Below are positions 1-7,760 of a DNA stretch of 19,346 nucleotides, in pieces; positions within the stretch are counted from its first letter, which is position 1; every line of letters starts with the position of its first letter. The stretch is from positions 1 to 19,346 of the forward strand of contig DCUC01000061.1 in the NCBI GenBank assembly GCA_002329705.1, written 5' to 3'. A program made the position numbers and the translations under genes. Under the pieces are notes generated by a model that was not told the origin of the DNA, did not search any database, and was given only the letters and a program-made list of their open reading frames with translations. Origin of the DNA: Caryophanales bacterium UBA1424. GTDB lineage: Bacteria; Bacillota_I; Bacilli_A; RFN20; CAG-826.

Positions 1-515
1 ATGACTTGATGAAAAGCTCTGAACGAGCCATAACCCAAGGCTTCATCAAGGCTTTCTGGATTGATGATGCCGCTTCCGTACAAAGCTATTTTGATTTGCT
101 TTTTAAAGAAATCGATATCTTTTTCCTGCCGTGCCGGCTGATTAGTTTTGGGATCGATATAAATTAGGTCTTCGATAATTTTTCCGCCGATGACATCCTC
201 TTCGATGATGCGATCGACATCTTCGGGTTTCACCATGCGATAAAGGGTCTCACCGGGATAGACGCGAATGAACGGTCCTTGTGAACAGAAGCCGAAACAA
301 CCGACGGAATCGACGCTGACTTTGTCTTCGAGACCGCGATCTTTGATTTTCGTTTTAAGTAAGCTGATAATGTCGCCGGCGCCCGTCGAAATGCAACCTA
401 GACCGCCGCAGACAAGTAAAGCTTTCGTGCCTGTTTCGCCGCTAAATTTCTGAGCTAAACACTTTTCGCAGGCACGGATTTTGCTGGCTAATTCTTGAGG
501 AGTATTAATTCTCAT
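1..515 (-). CDS. nuoF: NADH-binding NuoF/HndC-like subunit, N-terminal part (cut by window edge)
   Basis: The first 171 residues of a NuoF-type flavoprotein are present; the frame is open to the left edge. Residues about 30-110 look like the thioredoxin-like [2Fe-2S] domain that precedes NuoF in hydrogenase-type subunits (HndC/HydB), with four candidate cluster ligands, C36, C41, C73 and C77 (motifs CGGLGC and GCFGFC), then a YPGETLYRMVKPEDVD stretch typical of that domain. Residues from about 140 (KKQIKIALYGSGIINPES) match the beginning of the FMN/NADH-binding NuoF core, which lies outside the window. An extra CEKC pair sits at residues 16-19. In this family the subunit oxidises NAD(P)H and passes electrons to FeS clusters in the cytoplasm. 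The ATG overlaps the stop of the upstream nuoE-like gene by one base (TGATG), so the two are probably translationally coupled. Family is clear; whether the partner is a hydrogenase, formate dehydrogenase or other module cannot be seen. Confidence 0.9.
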   Translation of the reverse strand, partial: MRINTPQELASKIRACEKCLAQKFSGETGTKALLVCGGLGCISTGAGDIISLLKTKIKDRGLEDKVSVDSVGCFGFCSQGPFIRVYPGETLYRMVKPEDVDRIIEEDVIGGKIIEDLIYIDPKTNQPARQEKDIDFFKKQIKIALYGSGIINPESLDEALGYGSFRAFHQV

Positions 516-997
516 CAGTTGGCCCCTCCTTCATATTCTTTGATGATTTTTTCGACGCGATCGACCGTCAAATTCGCATATACTTTACCGTTGATCGTGA
601 CGGCCGGAGCAATCGCACAGGCGCCGATGCAACGCAGAGCATCAACCGTAAATAAACCATCCGGAGTCGTTTCGCCAGGTCTGATCTTCAACAATTCGCA
701 AAACTTATCGATAATGTTTTGACTGCCTTTGACATAGCAGGCGGTTCCGAGGCAGACGCCGATAATGTATTTGCCTTTAGGTTTGAGCGAGAAAAACGAA
801 TAAAAAGTGACTACACCGTAAATCTCGGCGACCGGAATGTTCATTTCTTCCGAAACGACTTCCTGAACTTCGAGAGGGATGTAACCAAATTCTTGCTGGA
901 TTTGCGACAAGACAACGAGCAAAGGGGTCGGTTCGTCTTTGTGAGAGGCGACGATCTCTTTAATCCTTTTCTTGGCGTGTTCTTGAATGACTGCCAT
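515..997 (-). CDS. nuoE: NuoE/HndA-like [2Fe-2S] subunit of an NADH-oxidising complex
   Basis: This 160-residue protein has the length and layout of the 24-kDa NuoE / HndA family: an N-terminal helical region (FGYIPLEVQEVVSEEMNIP, then IYGVVTFYSFFSLKPKGK) and a C-terminal thioredoxin-like domain. The four [2Fe-2S] ligands are visible as C82 and C87 (CLGTAC) and C123 and C127 (CIGAC). In the family it works with NuoF/HndC to move electrons from NADH, either in complex I or, in anaerobes, in soluble multimeric hydrogenases or formate dehydrogenases. No complex I membrane subunits are visible, so a soluble enzyme is the better guess (inference). The start ATG at 997 follows a GGAGG at 1004-1008. 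It is first in its transcript, with a promoter at 1045-1073, and overlaps the downstream nuoF-like gene by one base. Confidence 0.95.
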   Translation of the reverse strand: MAVIQEHAKKRIKEIVASHKDEPTPLLVVLSQIQQEFGYIPLEVQEVVSEEMNIPVAEIYGVVTFYSFFSLKPKGKYIIGVCLGTACYVKGSQNIIDKFCELLKIRPGETTPDGLFTVDALRCIGACAIAPAVTINGKVYANLTVDRVEKIIKEYEGGAN

Positions 998-1044
998 TAT
1001 TATCCTCCGTAGGTCATAAAATGACGCATAAATGCACCTTTAAT

Positions 1045-1073
1045 ATAATATGTAAGTATCTTATATTTTTCAA
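1045..1073 (-). promoter_or_regulatory. Sigma-70/A-type promoter of the nuoE-nuoF operon
   Basis: Read on the minus strand, a -35 box TTGAAA (1068-1073) is separated by exactly 17 nt from a -10 box TATTAT (1045-1050), each one mismatch from one half of the consensus or close to it. Transcription would begin near 1038, giving a leader of about 40 nt before the nuoE ATG. The leader contains a small GTCAT/ATGAC hairpin (1013-1025) just before the ribosome binding site. Confidence 0.75.
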
Positions 1074-1111
1074 TATAAACTTGGACGCTAAAAATTGTAT
1101 GGGCTTACATT

Positions 1112-1143
1112 TCTTATAAAGAAAAAGGAGTGTTTCCACCCCT
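1112..1143 (-). terminator. Intrinsic terminator of the preT-preA operon
   Basis: Just after the preA stop, the minus strand reads AGGGGTG-GAAA-CACTCCT followed by TTTTCTTTAT. The seven-base-pair stem (one G.U pair) with a GAAA tetraloop and a U-rich tail is a standard Rho-independent terminator. It separates preTA from the nuoE promoter. Confidence 0.85.
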
Positions 1144-1151
1144 GGTCGTCT

Positions 1152-2405
1152 CTAGTGAATGATGTCTTCGGCCTTGCGCTGACCTTGGCGGCCGGGTTTG
1201 AAGGCGATTTCGCCCATTTTGATGGCCCCGGAAGGACAGACGTGGTAGCACAGCAAACAGCCGACGCATTTCTCCTTGTTGACGGATGGCAGGCGCTTAT
1301 CGGCATCCCATTTGATCGCCTGATGAGCGCCATCATAGCAGGATATGTAGCAGCGCCCACATTTAATGCATTCATCGACATTTATTTCCGGATAGATCTT
1401 GTAATCGCGGTCGAGTTCTTCAGCGGGAATGAGATTATCGTTGGCCAATCCGACTAAATCGCTGAGATGATCGACGCCCTGCTCATCCATATAATGCATG
1501 AGTCCGTTTCGCAAATCATCGATGATGCGGTAGCCATATTGCATGATTGCCGTCGTGATCTGCAGGGTTGAGGAACCGACGAGGATAAACTCCACCGCAT
1601 CTTCCCACGTCTCGATGCCGCCGATGCCGGAAATGGCGACATTTTTCAGCCGCTCATCAGCTCGCATCTGCTGAATAAAACGCAGGGCGATCGGCTTGAC
1701 GGCTTTACCTGAATAGCCGGAGATTGACGATTTGCCGTTAATAATCGGCATCCCGACTTTCCTATCGAGGTCAATATTACATATTGATTTTACGGTATTG
1801 ATTGCGGCGATGCCATCGGCGCCGCCCTCGAGACAGGCGATGGCGACCGGAATCATATCGGTGATGTTCGGCGTCATTTTGGCGAGGACGGGGAGTTTGC
1901 TTCCGCGCTTGACGGCCTGGCAGTAGCGACGGCATAAATCGGGATTCGTTCCGACATCGCTTCCCATCGCGTGTGAGGTCATCTGCGGGCAGGAAAGATT
2001 CATCTCCAACATATCCGCTCCCGCCTCTTCAGCAAGGCGTGCGAGCTCCTCCCATTCTTTGTCGTTCGAGCCCATGATTGAGGCGATTAAAACCTGATAG
2101 GGAAATTCTTTTTTGAGGCGGCGGATATCGGCCAGATTCTCATCGAGGGGATGCTCGGCAATCTGCTCCATATTCTTGAAGCCGACAAACGGCGTATTTT
2201 CTTTGTTCAACTTGTCAAAGCGCGGCGATACTTCGTCAACGACGAAATTGTAGTAGCCCATCGTTTTAAAGACGACGCCACCCCATCCCGCGCCATAGGC
2301 TTTTTTACACATCTCGTAGCAATTGCCGACAGGCGATGAGGATAGGCAAAAAGGATTGGGAAAACGAACGCCTAAAAAGTTAATCGACAAATCTTTCTTA
2401 ATCAT
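1152..2405 (-). CDS. preA: NAD-dependent dihydropyrimidine dehydrogenase subunit PreA
   Basis: This 417-residue protein is the catalytic subunit of bacterial dihydropyrimidine dehydrogenase, which with PreT reduces uracil and thymine to their 5,6-dihydro forms (reversible pyrimidine reduction). Residues 1-320 form the FMN-binding TIM barrel of the dihydroorotate dehydrogenase family; EMNLSCPQ at 134-141 holds the loop whose cysteine (C139) is the active-site acid in this family, and [10 protein letters not shown] and AINTV carry substrate/FMN-site residues. The C-terminal part carries two 4Fe-4S ferredoxin motifs: C346, C349, C352, C356 and C380, C383, C386, C390. Length and layout fit PreA rather than a plain dihydroorotate dehydrogenase. 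Its ATG is one base beyond the preT stop, and its ribosome binding site (GGAGGA) lies within the last preT codons, so translation is probably coupled. A terminator follows at once. No later reductive-pathway genes (hydantoinase, ureidopropionase) are in view. Confidence 0.95.
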   Translation of the reverse strand: MIKKDLSINFLGVRFPNPFCLSSSPVGNCYEMCKKAYGAGWGGVVFKTMGYYNFVVDEVSPRFDKLNKENTPFVGFKNMEQIAEHPLDENLADIRRLKKEFPYQVLIASIMGSNDKEWEELARLAEEAGADMLEMNLSCPQMTSHAMGSDVGTNPDLCRRYCQAVKRGSKLPVLAKMTPNITDMIPVAIACLEGGADGIAAINTVKSICNIDLDRKVGMPIINGKSSISGYSGKAVKPIALRFIQQMRADERLKNVAISGIGGIETWEDAVEFILVGSSTLQITTAIMQYGYRIIDDLRNGLMHYMDEQGVDHLSDLVGLANDNLIPAEELDRDYKIYPEINVDECIKCGRCYISCYDGAHQAIKWDADKRLPSVNKEKCVGCLLCYHVCPSGAIKMGEIAFKPGRQGQRKAEDIIH

Positions 2406-2406
2406 C

Positions 2407-3636
2407 TTATCTTCCTCCGATGCGGCTGTGAATCAGCGAGGCGACATCCTTGCCGGTCCGCACCGCCGCCACAACCGTTTTATCGAGGTGAGCGATATCG
2501 CCGGCGACAAATACTTTTGGATCGGTGGTGACATAGCCTTTGATGTCCGACTCGCCATTTACAATGCGAATGCCCTCGAGGCCGCAGACGTTGGGATACT
2601 GGCCGACCGCCAGAATAATTTTATCGGCGGTTATTTTTACTTCGCCAGGAATCGTGCGATGTTTAAAGGTGACGGTTTTACCATCGACATCGACTGGCAC
2701 ATAGCCGTCGATAATCGATACGCCGAGGGCCTGGGCATCGCGTAGTTCTTTTTTCGATGCCCGGAATTCGCAAAACTCCTCATAGACCACATCGCTGATG
2801 TTTTTAACGCCTAATAATTTGAGCGTCACATTAACATCCATCGCGACATCTCCTCCGCCGATGACGAGGATATTATCCGGTAAATCAACTTGCCCTTTGC
2901 TGTCTTTAACCCTCTTTAAAAAATCGACGGCAATTTCAACATGCGGATTATTTTCAAATTTTGGGAGCATCTTGCCGTAACTCGCCCCGACGGCGACGAT
3001 GACGGCGTCATTATCGCTCTTCAGTTTATCGAGGCTGATATCCTTTCCGACTGTCGTATTTAAGTGAATTTTGACCCCTAATTCGGTCACGTACTCAATT
3101 TCTTTATCGACGATATGCGTCGGAAGGCGGTATTCTGGGATGCCATAGCGAAGATATCCGCCGGCCTTTGCTTCTTTTTCATATAGATTAATTTCGTAGC
3201 CGAGGCGGGCGAGAGAGGCCGCTGCCTGCAGGGCGGCCGGGCCACTTCCGATGATCGCAACGCGCTTGCCGTTCGGTTTTCCTTTTTTGAGGATTTTCAT
3301 GCCATTAGTTTCTTCAAAGTCGGTGATAAAGCGCTGAATGCGGCCGATATCGATCGGAACATCAATTCCCGAGCGAGCGCACCCTTTTTGGCAATATCTT
3401 TCGGTCGGACAGACGCGAGCACAAATCGAACCGAGAACATTATTTTCACGGACGACTTCGGCGGCACCCTTAAAATTGCGGAATCTCACCGCGCGGATAA
3501 AGCGGCCGGGATCGGTGCCGGCCGGGCAATCTTTTGAACACGGAGCGTCAAGGCAAAGAAGGCACCGGCTCGCCTCCTCACAAACCGTTAGAGGCGTATA
3601 GCCCGGTTCTAGTTCCTGCAAATATTTCTTGCTCAT
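2407..3636 (-). CDS. preT: NAD-dependent dihydropyrimidine dehydrogenase subunit PreT
   Basis: This 409-residue flavoprotein feeds electrons from NAD(P)H to PreA. It resembles the glutamate synthase small-chain family. The N-terminal FeS domain has two cysteine sets, C25, C28, C33, C37 ([13 protein letters not shown]) and C72, C76, C82, C86 ([15 protein letters not shown]), matching the 4Fe-4S ligand pattern of the DPD N-terminal domain. An FAD-binding Rossmann motif [10 protein letters not shown] lies at 127-136, a NAD(P)H-binding one [13 protein letters not shown] at 255-267, and the closing FAD motif VFVAGDIAH at 375-383. The start is placed at 3636, not at an upstream in-frame codon at 3702, because AAGGAGTT sits 5 nt before this ATG and the upstream stretch contains the promoter. 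The pairing with preA makes the preTA assignment strong; direction of reaction in vivo is inferred from the family. Confidence 0.94.
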   Translation of the reverse strand: MSKKYLQELEPGYTPLTVCEEASRCLLCLDAPCSKDCPAGTDPGRFIRAVRFRNFKGAAEVVRENNVLGSICARVCPTERYCQKGCARSGIDVPIDIGRIQRFITDFEETNGMKILKKGKPNGKRVAIIGSGPAALQAAASLARLGYEINLYEKEAKAGGYLRYGIPEYRLPTHIVDKEIEYVTELGVKIHLNTTVGKDISLDKLKSDNDAVIVAVGASYGKMLPKFENNPHVEIAVDFLKRVKDSKGQVDLPDNILVIGGGDVAMDVNVTLKLLGVKNISDVVYEEFCEFRASKKELRDAQALGVSIIDGYVPVDVDGKTVTFKHRTIPGEVKITADKIILAVGQYPNVCGLEGIRIVNGESDIKGYVTTDPKVFVAGDIAHLDKTVVAAVRTGKDVASLIHSRIGGR

Positions 3637-3640
3637 GGGA

Positions 3641-3648
3641 AACTCCTT
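3641..3648 (-). promoter_or_regulatory. preT: Ribosome binding site fixing the preT start
   Basis: AAGGAGTT on the minus strand lies 4-5 nt before the ATG at 3634-3636. This supports the 409-residue PreT and argues against the 22-residue longer reading that begins upstream. Confidence 0.85.
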
Positions 3649-3660
3649 ATATTTAAATTC

Positions 3661-3689
3661 ATTGTAGCATCTCGATTTACGATAAAAAA
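3661..3689 (-). promoter_or_regulatory. Extended -10 promoter of preTA
   Basis: The minus strand carries TGCTACAAT (3661-3669), a -10 hexamer TACAAT (3661-3666) with the TGN extension. A T-run at 3684-3689 occupies the -35 position at 17-nt spacing but does not match TTGACA, which is expected for an extended -10 promoter. Predicted start near 3654 leaves a leader of about 18 nt, with room only for the ribosome binding site. Confidence 0.65.
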
Positions 3690-3694
3690 GATAT

Positions 3695-3706
3695 GCCTGC
3701 ACAGGC
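3695..3706. repeat. Short inverted repeat between the rplQ terminator and the preT promoter
   Basis: GCCTG and CAGGC arms flank a 2-base centre. The repeat lies 6 bases upstream of the preT -35 position and 12 bases beyond the rplQ terminator stem. It could be an operator half, a weak second terminator hairpin (a T-run follows 5 bases later) or chance. Confidence 0.4.
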
Positions 3707-3717
3707 GTCTTGACATG

Positions 3718-3743
3718 AAAAAACGGCCCTTGCGAGCCGTTTT
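3718..3743 (-). terminator. Intrinsic terminator of the ribosomal protein operon
   Basis: After the rplQ stop the minus strand reads AAAACGGCTC-GCAA-GGGCCGTTTT and continues with T residues. This gives a ten-base-pair stem (one G.U) with a GCAA (GNRA) loop and a six-T run. It is the first terminator-like structure seen after the rpsJ promoter, so it defines the end of the operon. Confidence 0.92.
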
Positions 3744-3758
3744 GATCGGTTTTGTATC

Positions 3759-4163
3759 CTAGCGAACCCAGGTCACCAATACGCGTTTGGCGTTATCGCC
3801 GCGCCGGTTATCGGCTTTGAGCGCTCTGGTATAACCGCCGTTGCGGGCCTTGAAGGCCGGGCCGAGATCATCAAACAATTTATCTAAAGCGGTAAGGCTT
3901 TCTTTCTCATCGATGACGACCTTGCGGAGAACGCTGGCGGCCTGCCGTCTGGCGTGCAAATCCCCGCGTTTTGCAAGGGAAATGAGGTGATCAGCGAGTT
4001 TTTTGAGCTCTTTGACAACTCCTGAGGTAACGACGACTTTTTCGTGAACAATCAGTTCGGTGACGACGTTGCGGAGCATGTTTTTGCGTTTGCTCGCGGT
4101 ATAAGCGGCTTTGAAGCGGACACCGGTTTTGCCGTGTACGTTTTTACGTCCTTGTGCTGCCAT
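3759..4163 (-). CDS. rplQ: 50S ribosomal protein L17 (bL17)
   Basis: A 134-residue protein with bL17 hallmarks: KRKNMLRNVVTELI near residue 25, LAKRGDLHARRQAA in the middle, LFDDLGPAF and GGYTRALK towards the end, RRGDNAKRVLV at the C-terminus. It packs on the large subunit near the exit-tunnel side. The N-terminus (QGRKNVHGKTGVRFKAAYT) is about ten residues longer and more divergent than the usual short M-hRKLGR start of Bacillota L17. The ATG follows GTAGGAGGCACC, so the start is secure. It is the last gene of the operon, 8 nt behind rpoA, and is followed by the strong terminator; the usual Bacillota neighbours after rplQ (ecfA, ecfT, truA) are absent. Confidence 0.97.
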   Translation of the reverse strand: MAAQGRKNVHGKTGVRFKAAYTASKRKNMLRNVVTELIVHEKVVVTSGVVKELKKLADHLISLAKRGDLHARRQAASVLRKVVIDEKESLTALDKLFDDLGPAFKARNGGYTRALKADNRRGDNAKRVLVTWVR

Positions 4164-4171
4164 GGTGCCTC

Positions 4172-5146
4172 CTACTCTGCGATGTAGTCGCGGAAGCTCA
4201 GTCCCATCTCGACTAACTTATCTTTAATTTCTTTTAATGATTTCTTGCCGAGGTTACGGACTTTCATCATTTCTTCTTCGCTCTTTTGAATGAGTTCACG
4301 AATCGTCTGAATGCCGGCTCTCTTCAGGCAGTTGTAGCTGCGGACGGAGAGATCGAGTTCTTCGATCGCTTTGTCGCCGACATCATCGACCGGGGTTTCG
4401 ACAACCTCTTTGATAATGTTGATATCACGAGTTAACTCTTGAAGCTTCAGGAATTCTTCGAAGTGCCCGATCAAGATGCGGCTTGATAAAGCGACGGCAT
4501 CCTGCGGAGTCATGGAACCGTTCGTCCACACTTCAAGGGTCAGGCGGTCGAAGTTCGAGTCGTGTCCGACGCGAGTCGGTTCAACGACATAACTGGCCTT
4601 GGTGATCGGCGAATAGTTGGAGTCGGTGGCGATGACGCCCACTTGCTGGTGGGTGCGGGCGAGTTTGTTGCCTTCGCTGGTCACGTAACCGCGGCCGTTG
4701 CGGGCAAACATCGTCATCTTCAGGTGACCTTCGTCGGTGAGATGAGCGAGCTCTAAGTCGGGGTTGACGACCGAGACGAAAGCGGGCAAGACGAGGTCGC
4801 CGGCTTTAAGGGCGCCGGGGCCTTTGATGTCGACTTCAATCTTCTTGGATTTTTCGTCATCATCGTCAATCTTTAATACTAAATCTTTAAGATTTAAGAT
4901 AATGGCTGTCACGTCTTCTTCAATGCCGGGAAGGGCTGAGAATTCATGGCGGGCGCCTTCGATTTCGACGGCGTAGACGCTGGCGCCGGGCAGGGCGCTT
5001 AATAACACGCGGCGAAGAGCGTTTCCGACGGTCAGGCCGAAACCTCTTTCGAGCGGTTCGATAACGAACTTGCCATAGTTCGCAGTGCTATCGACGATAG
5101 CGGTTTTGAATGTCATTTTTTCAAACGGACGGGGTAATTTTGCCAT
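4172..5146 (-). CDS. rpoA: DNA-directed RNA polymerase subunit alpha
   Basis: This 324-residue protein has the standard length of bacterial alpha. The N-terminal domain (about 1-230) assembles the polymerase: FVIEPLERGFGLTVGNALRR and LLSALPGASVYAVEI are the dimerisation-region signatures. An acidic linker near 245-260 leads to the C-terminal domain (about 265-324) with ELDLSVRSYNCLKRAGI and VRNLGKKSLKEIKDKL, the helix-hairpin-helix fold that contacts UP-element DNA and activators. The start ATG follows AAAGGAGATAGTCACA. It lies between rpsK (18 nt) and rplQ (8 nt), the conserved alpha-operon position. No missing segment is visible. Confidence 0.98.
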   Translation of the reverse strand: MAKLPRPFEKMTFKTAIVDSTANYGKFVIEPLERGFGLTVGNALRRVLLSALPGASVYAVEIEGARHEFSALPGIEEDVTAIILNLKDLVLKIDDDDEKSKKIEVDIKGPGALKAGDLVLPAFVSVVNPDLELAHLTDEGHLKMTMFARNGRGYVTSEGNKLARTHQQVGVIATDSNYSPITKASYVVEPTRVGHDSNFDRLTLEVWTNGSMTPQDAVALSSRILIGHFEEFLKLQELTRDINIIKEVVETPVDDVGDKAIEELDLSVRSYNCLKRAGIQTIRELIQKSEEEMMKVRNLGKKSLKEIKDKLVEMGLSFRDYIAE

Positions 5147-5164
5147 TGTGACTATCTCCTTTCA

Positions 5165-5560
5165 TTAACCGCGAGGACGCTTTGGCGGACGGCATCCGTT
5201 ATGCGGAATCGGGGTCGTATCGGTAATTGTCTGAATCGCGAGGCCGGCGGCTTGTAACGAGCGGATGGCGGATTCGCGACCCGGGCCCGGACCTTTGACG
5301 TTGACATCGACGCTTCTGAGGCCTTGTTCAAAGGCAATCTTGGCGGCGGCTTCGCCGGCGAGACCGGCGGCGAAAGGAGTCGATTTCTTGGCGCCTTTGA
5401 AGCCGAGGGCTCCGGCGCTGCTCCAGGCGATGGCGTTACCGAGTTCATCGGTAATCGTCACGATGGTGTTATTAAAGGTCGAGTGGACGTGCGCGACGCC
5501 CTTGGTAAACGACCGTTTAATCTTCTTTTTACGAGTGGTTGTTTTCTTAGCTTTTGCCAT
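5165..5560 (-). CDS. rpsK: 30S ribosomal protein S11 (uS11)
   Basis: A 131-residue uS11 of normal length. Signature stretches are [37 protein letters not shown] and the closing [18 protein letters not shown]. It binds 16S rRNA on the platform with S6/S18 and contacts the mRNA exit region. The N-terminus is lysine-rich ([16 protein letters not shown]), as usual in Bacillota. It ends in PRG rather than the more common RRRV. Standard position between rpsM (15 nt) and rpoA. Confidence 0.98.
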   Translation of the reverse strand: MAKAKKTTTRKKKIKRSFTKGVAHVHSTFNNTIVTITDELGNAIAWSSAGALGFKGAKKSTPFAAGLAGEAAAKIAFEQGLRSVDVNVKGPGPGRESAIRSLQAAGLAIQTITDTTPIPHNGCRPPKRPRG

Positions 5561-5575
5561 TTTTATGCCCTCCTA

Positions 5576-5950
5576 CTATTTGGCGGCCACTTTCTTGTTG
5601 GCGATGGTTTTTCTCTTGCCTTTGCGGGTGCGGGCATTGGTTCTTGTTCTCTGGCCGCGAACCGGCAAGCCTTTGCGGTGACGGATGCCGCGATAGCAGC
5701 CGATTTCCGTAAGTCTTTTGATGTTTAAAGCGACTTCGCGGCGAAGATCGCCTTCGACGCGGTGCTTGGCGACTTCAGCGCGAATCAAAGTCAGCTGTTC
5801 TTCGCTCAGGTTTTTAACGCGAATATCCTCGCTGACATTGCAGGCGGCTAAAATCTTTTTGCTTTTCGTCGTCCCGATACCAAAAATGTAGGTGAGGGCG
5901 ATGACGACTCTTTTTTCGTTGGGTATGTCTACTCCGACAATACGTGCCAT
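5576..5950 (-). CDS. rpsM: 30S ribosomal protein S13 (uS13)
   Basis: A 124-residue uS13. It begins [15 protein letters not shown], contains the helix-two-turn-helix region [17 protein letters not shown], and has the characteristic [16 protein letters not shown] followed by a basic tail that reaches towards the P-site tRNA. S13 sits in the 30S head and forms intersubunit bridges with L5 and 23S rRNA. An AAAGGAG lies about 12 nt before the ATG, at the end of rpmJ. Confidence 0.98.
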   Translation of the reverse strand: MARIVGVDIPNEKRVVIALTYIFGIGTTKSKKILAACNVSEDIRVKNLSEEQLTLIRAEVAKHRVEGDLRREVALNIKRLTEIGCYRGIRHRKGLPVRGQRTRTNARTRKGKRKTIANKKVAAK

Positions 5951-5968
5951 AAATTTGTTTTACTCCTT

Positions 5969-6082
5969 TTAACCTTGTCTCTGCTTGTGCTTGGGATTCT
6001 CGCAAATGACCATGACTTTGCCTTTGCGTTTGATGACCTTGCATTTATCGCAGATCGGTTTGACTGAAGGTGCTACTTTCAT
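5969..6082 (-). CDS. rpmJ: 50S ribosomal protein L36 (bL36), zinc-ribbon form
   Basis: A 37-residue protein translated from the ATG at 6082 to the TAA at 5969: it starts [20 protein letters not shown] and ends [10 protein letters not shown]11, C14, C27 and H32 form the CCCH zinc ribbon of the zinc-binding (C+) type of L36. Length is exactly typical. The ribosome binding site is ACGGAGGAACAATTT. It lies in its conserved place between infA (16 nt) and rpsM (18 nt). Confidence 0.97.
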   Translation of the reverse strand: MKVAPSVKPICDKCKVIKRKGKVMVICENPKHKQRQG

Positions 6083-6098
6083 AAATTGTTCCTCCGTG

Positions 6099-6344
6099 TT
6101 ATTTCTTCGTATACGAAGAGCTTGGGTTTTTGTATCTAAAGGTGATACGTCCTCTCGTTAAGTCGTAGGGTGAGATTTCGACCGTGACGACATCGCCCGG
6201 GAGAATGCGGATGTAATGCATGCGGATTTTCCCCGAGACATGGGCGTGAATAGTGACGCCGTTTTCAAGTTTGACTTTAAATTGGGCGTTGGGCAAGGCC
6301 TCGACGACTGTTGCTTCGACTTCAATGACATCTGTTTTAGCCAT
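6099..6344 (-). CDS. infA: Translation initiation factor IF-1
   Basis: An 81-residue S1/OB-fold protein. Recognisable parts are [39 protein letters not shown], and the closing [18 protein letters not shown] with a short SSSYTKK tail, about 8 residues longer than the usual 72. IF-1 occupies the A site of the 30S subunit during initiation. The ribosome binding site (AGGAGGAAACGAA) and the start lie within the end of map: the two genes overlap by 8 bases (6337-6344), an arrangement favouring coupled translation. Confidence 0.97.
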   Translation of the reverse strand: MAKTDVIEVEATVVEALPNAQFKVKLENGVTIHAHVSGKIRMHYIRILPGDVVTVEISPYDLTRGRITFRYKNPSSSYTKK

Positions 6345-7110
6345 TTTCGTTTCCTCCTTGTTTGAGCATGGTCAGTATTTCATAACCGGTGCTGGTGACG
6401 GCGACCGTGTTCTCGTAATGACTCGAGAGCAAACCGTCTTTCATCTTAACGGTCCAACCATCGTTGCTGACGATCACCTCGGGCTGACCCTGGGCGACCA
6501 TCGGTTCGATGGCGAGGCACATTCCTTCTTTTAATACTGGCCCCGTATGGGGTTCGCCAATATTTGGAATATAGGGGTCTTCGTGCAGGGCTTGACCGAT
6601 GCCGTGACCTGTATATTCCCGAGGGAGGGAATAACCGTTTTCCTCGTTGTGGGTTTGAATCGCGTGGGAGATGTCGCCTAAGTGGATGCCCGGTTTAATG
6701 AGGGCCACCGCCTTGAAAAAACTCTCTTCCGTGACGCGAAGCAAACGAGCCGCTTCCTTGCTGATCTTGCCGACCGGATACGTCCGGCAGGCATCACCGA
6801 CATAACCTTTAAGGGTGGCGCCGACATCACAGGAGACGATATCGCCTTCTTTTAATAAGTGATGTTTGTTCGGAATGCCATGGACGAGCGTGTCATTGAC
6901 GCTGACGCAGATGGCGCCCTTAAAGCCGTTGTAGCCAAGGAAGGTGGGCGAGGCATGATAACTTCGAATAATCTTTTCGGCTTCATCGGCGATCGTTTGC
7001 GTGCTGATGCCGGGGCGGATGATGGTCGCTAGTTTTTCAAAGACTTTGGCGACGACTTGTCCGGCCTCGCGCATGAGGGCAATTTCTCGCGGCGATTTGA
7101 CGATGATCAT
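6337..7110 (-). CDS. map: Methionine aminopeptidase, type I
   Basis: A 257-residue type I enzyme that removes the initiator methionine from new proteins in the cytoplasm. The five metal ligands are present: D95, D106 ([21 protein letters not shown] region), H169 ([13 protein letters not shown]), E202 (AIEPMV) and E233 (HYENTVAV); H77 (LVHGIP) corresponds to the catalytic histidine. The N-terminus begins directly with the catalytic domain ([16 protein letters not shown]), with no SEC-C or zinc-finger extension. The start overlaps the adk stop as ATGA, and the end overlaps infA by 8 bases. The secY-adk-map-infA order is the normal Bacillota arrangement. Confidence 0.97.
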   Translation of the reverse strand: MIIVKSPREIALMREAGQVVAKVFEKLATIIRPGISTQTIADEAEKIIRSYHASPTFLGYNGFKGAICVSVNDTLVHGIPNKHHLLKEGDIVSCDVGATLKGYVGDACRTYPVGKISKEAARLLRVTEESFFKAVALIKPGIHLGDISHAIQTHNEENGYSLPREYTGHGIGQALHEDPYIPNIGEPHTGPVLKEGMCLAIEPMVAQGQPEVIVSNDGWTVKMKDGLLSSHYENTVAVTSTGYEILTMLKQGGNENG

Positions 7111-7760
7111 CTAGTCTTAGCCTCGATGAGCGAAGAGATTTCCTGAAGCAGGACGTCGAGGTCTTTTGTGCCGTCAAATGACGTCAGAAGGCCGCGTTTT
7201 GCATAGAAATCAAGCAATGGCTTAGTCTGTTCATAGTAGTGGCCGAGGCGCACTTTCAGCGCTTCCTCGTTGTCGTCGGCTCTTTGGATTAAAGGACCGC
7301 CGCACACATCGCAGACACCATCGACTTTCGGCTTCATCGTGTCGACGTGATAGGGCGTTCCGCACACTTTGCATACGCGTCTTCCACATATGCGGCGGAC
7401 GAGCTCTTTTTCGTCGGCGTCGATATTGATGACGAATTCTAGTTCGCGACCGATTTCTTTGGTCAGGATTTCCAAAGCTTCAGCTTGGGGAATCGTCCGC
7501 GGAAAACCGTCGAGAAGATAGCCTTTCTGACAATCTTGTTTCGCCAGTCGCTCACGGACGATACCAATTGTCACATCATCAGGAACAAGATGTCCCTGGT
7601 CTATATACCGCTTGGCGAGTAAGCCGAGCGCGGTGCCCTGCTTCATCGCCTCGCGAAACATATCTCCGGTGGAAATATGCGGTATATCGTATTTGGCAAT
7701 CAAGCGTTTAGCTTGCGTGCCTTTGCCCGCGCCGGGCGGGCCCATCAGGATAATATTCAT
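7107..7760 (-). CDS. adk: Adenylate kinase (zinc-lid form)
   Basis: A 217-residue long-form adenylate kinase converting ATP + AMP to 2 ADP. The P-loop GPPGAGKGT is at 7-15, the AMP-site motif STGDMFREA at 30-38, and YLLDGFPRT at 81-89. The LID domain carries C130, C133, C150 and C153 (CKVC, CDVC), the four-cysteine zinc site typical of Gram-positive enzymes. The ATG overlaps the secY stop by 4 bases (ATGA), and its own TGA overlaps the map start by 4 bases, so it depends on coupled translation; no strong independent ribosome binding site is apparent. Confidence 0.98.
   Translation of the reverse strand: MNIILMGPPGAGKGTQAKRLIAKYDIPHISTGDMFREAMKQGTALGLLAKRYIDQGHLVPDDVTIGIVRERLAKQDCQKGYLLDGFPRTIPQAEALEILTKEIGRELEFVINIDADEKELVRRICGRRVCKVCGTPYHVDTMKPKVDGVCDVCGGPLIQRADDNEEALKVRLGHYYEQTKPLLDFYAKRGLLTSFDGTKDLDVLLQEISSLIEAKTR

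Noticed and set aside
3637..3702. 22-residue longer PreT
   Set aside because: The longer reading would cross the promoter and the ribosome binding site that fits the ATG at 3636.
3710..3715. Perfect TTGACA on the plus strand
   Set aside because: No -10-like hexamer lies 16-18 nt downstream and no gene on the plus strand follows; it falls next to the rplQ terminator stem.
5152..5728. Long overlapping open frames on both strands over rpsK and rpsM
   Set aside because: They are shadows of the G+C-rich third positions in two well-conserved ribosomal genes and lack signals of their own.
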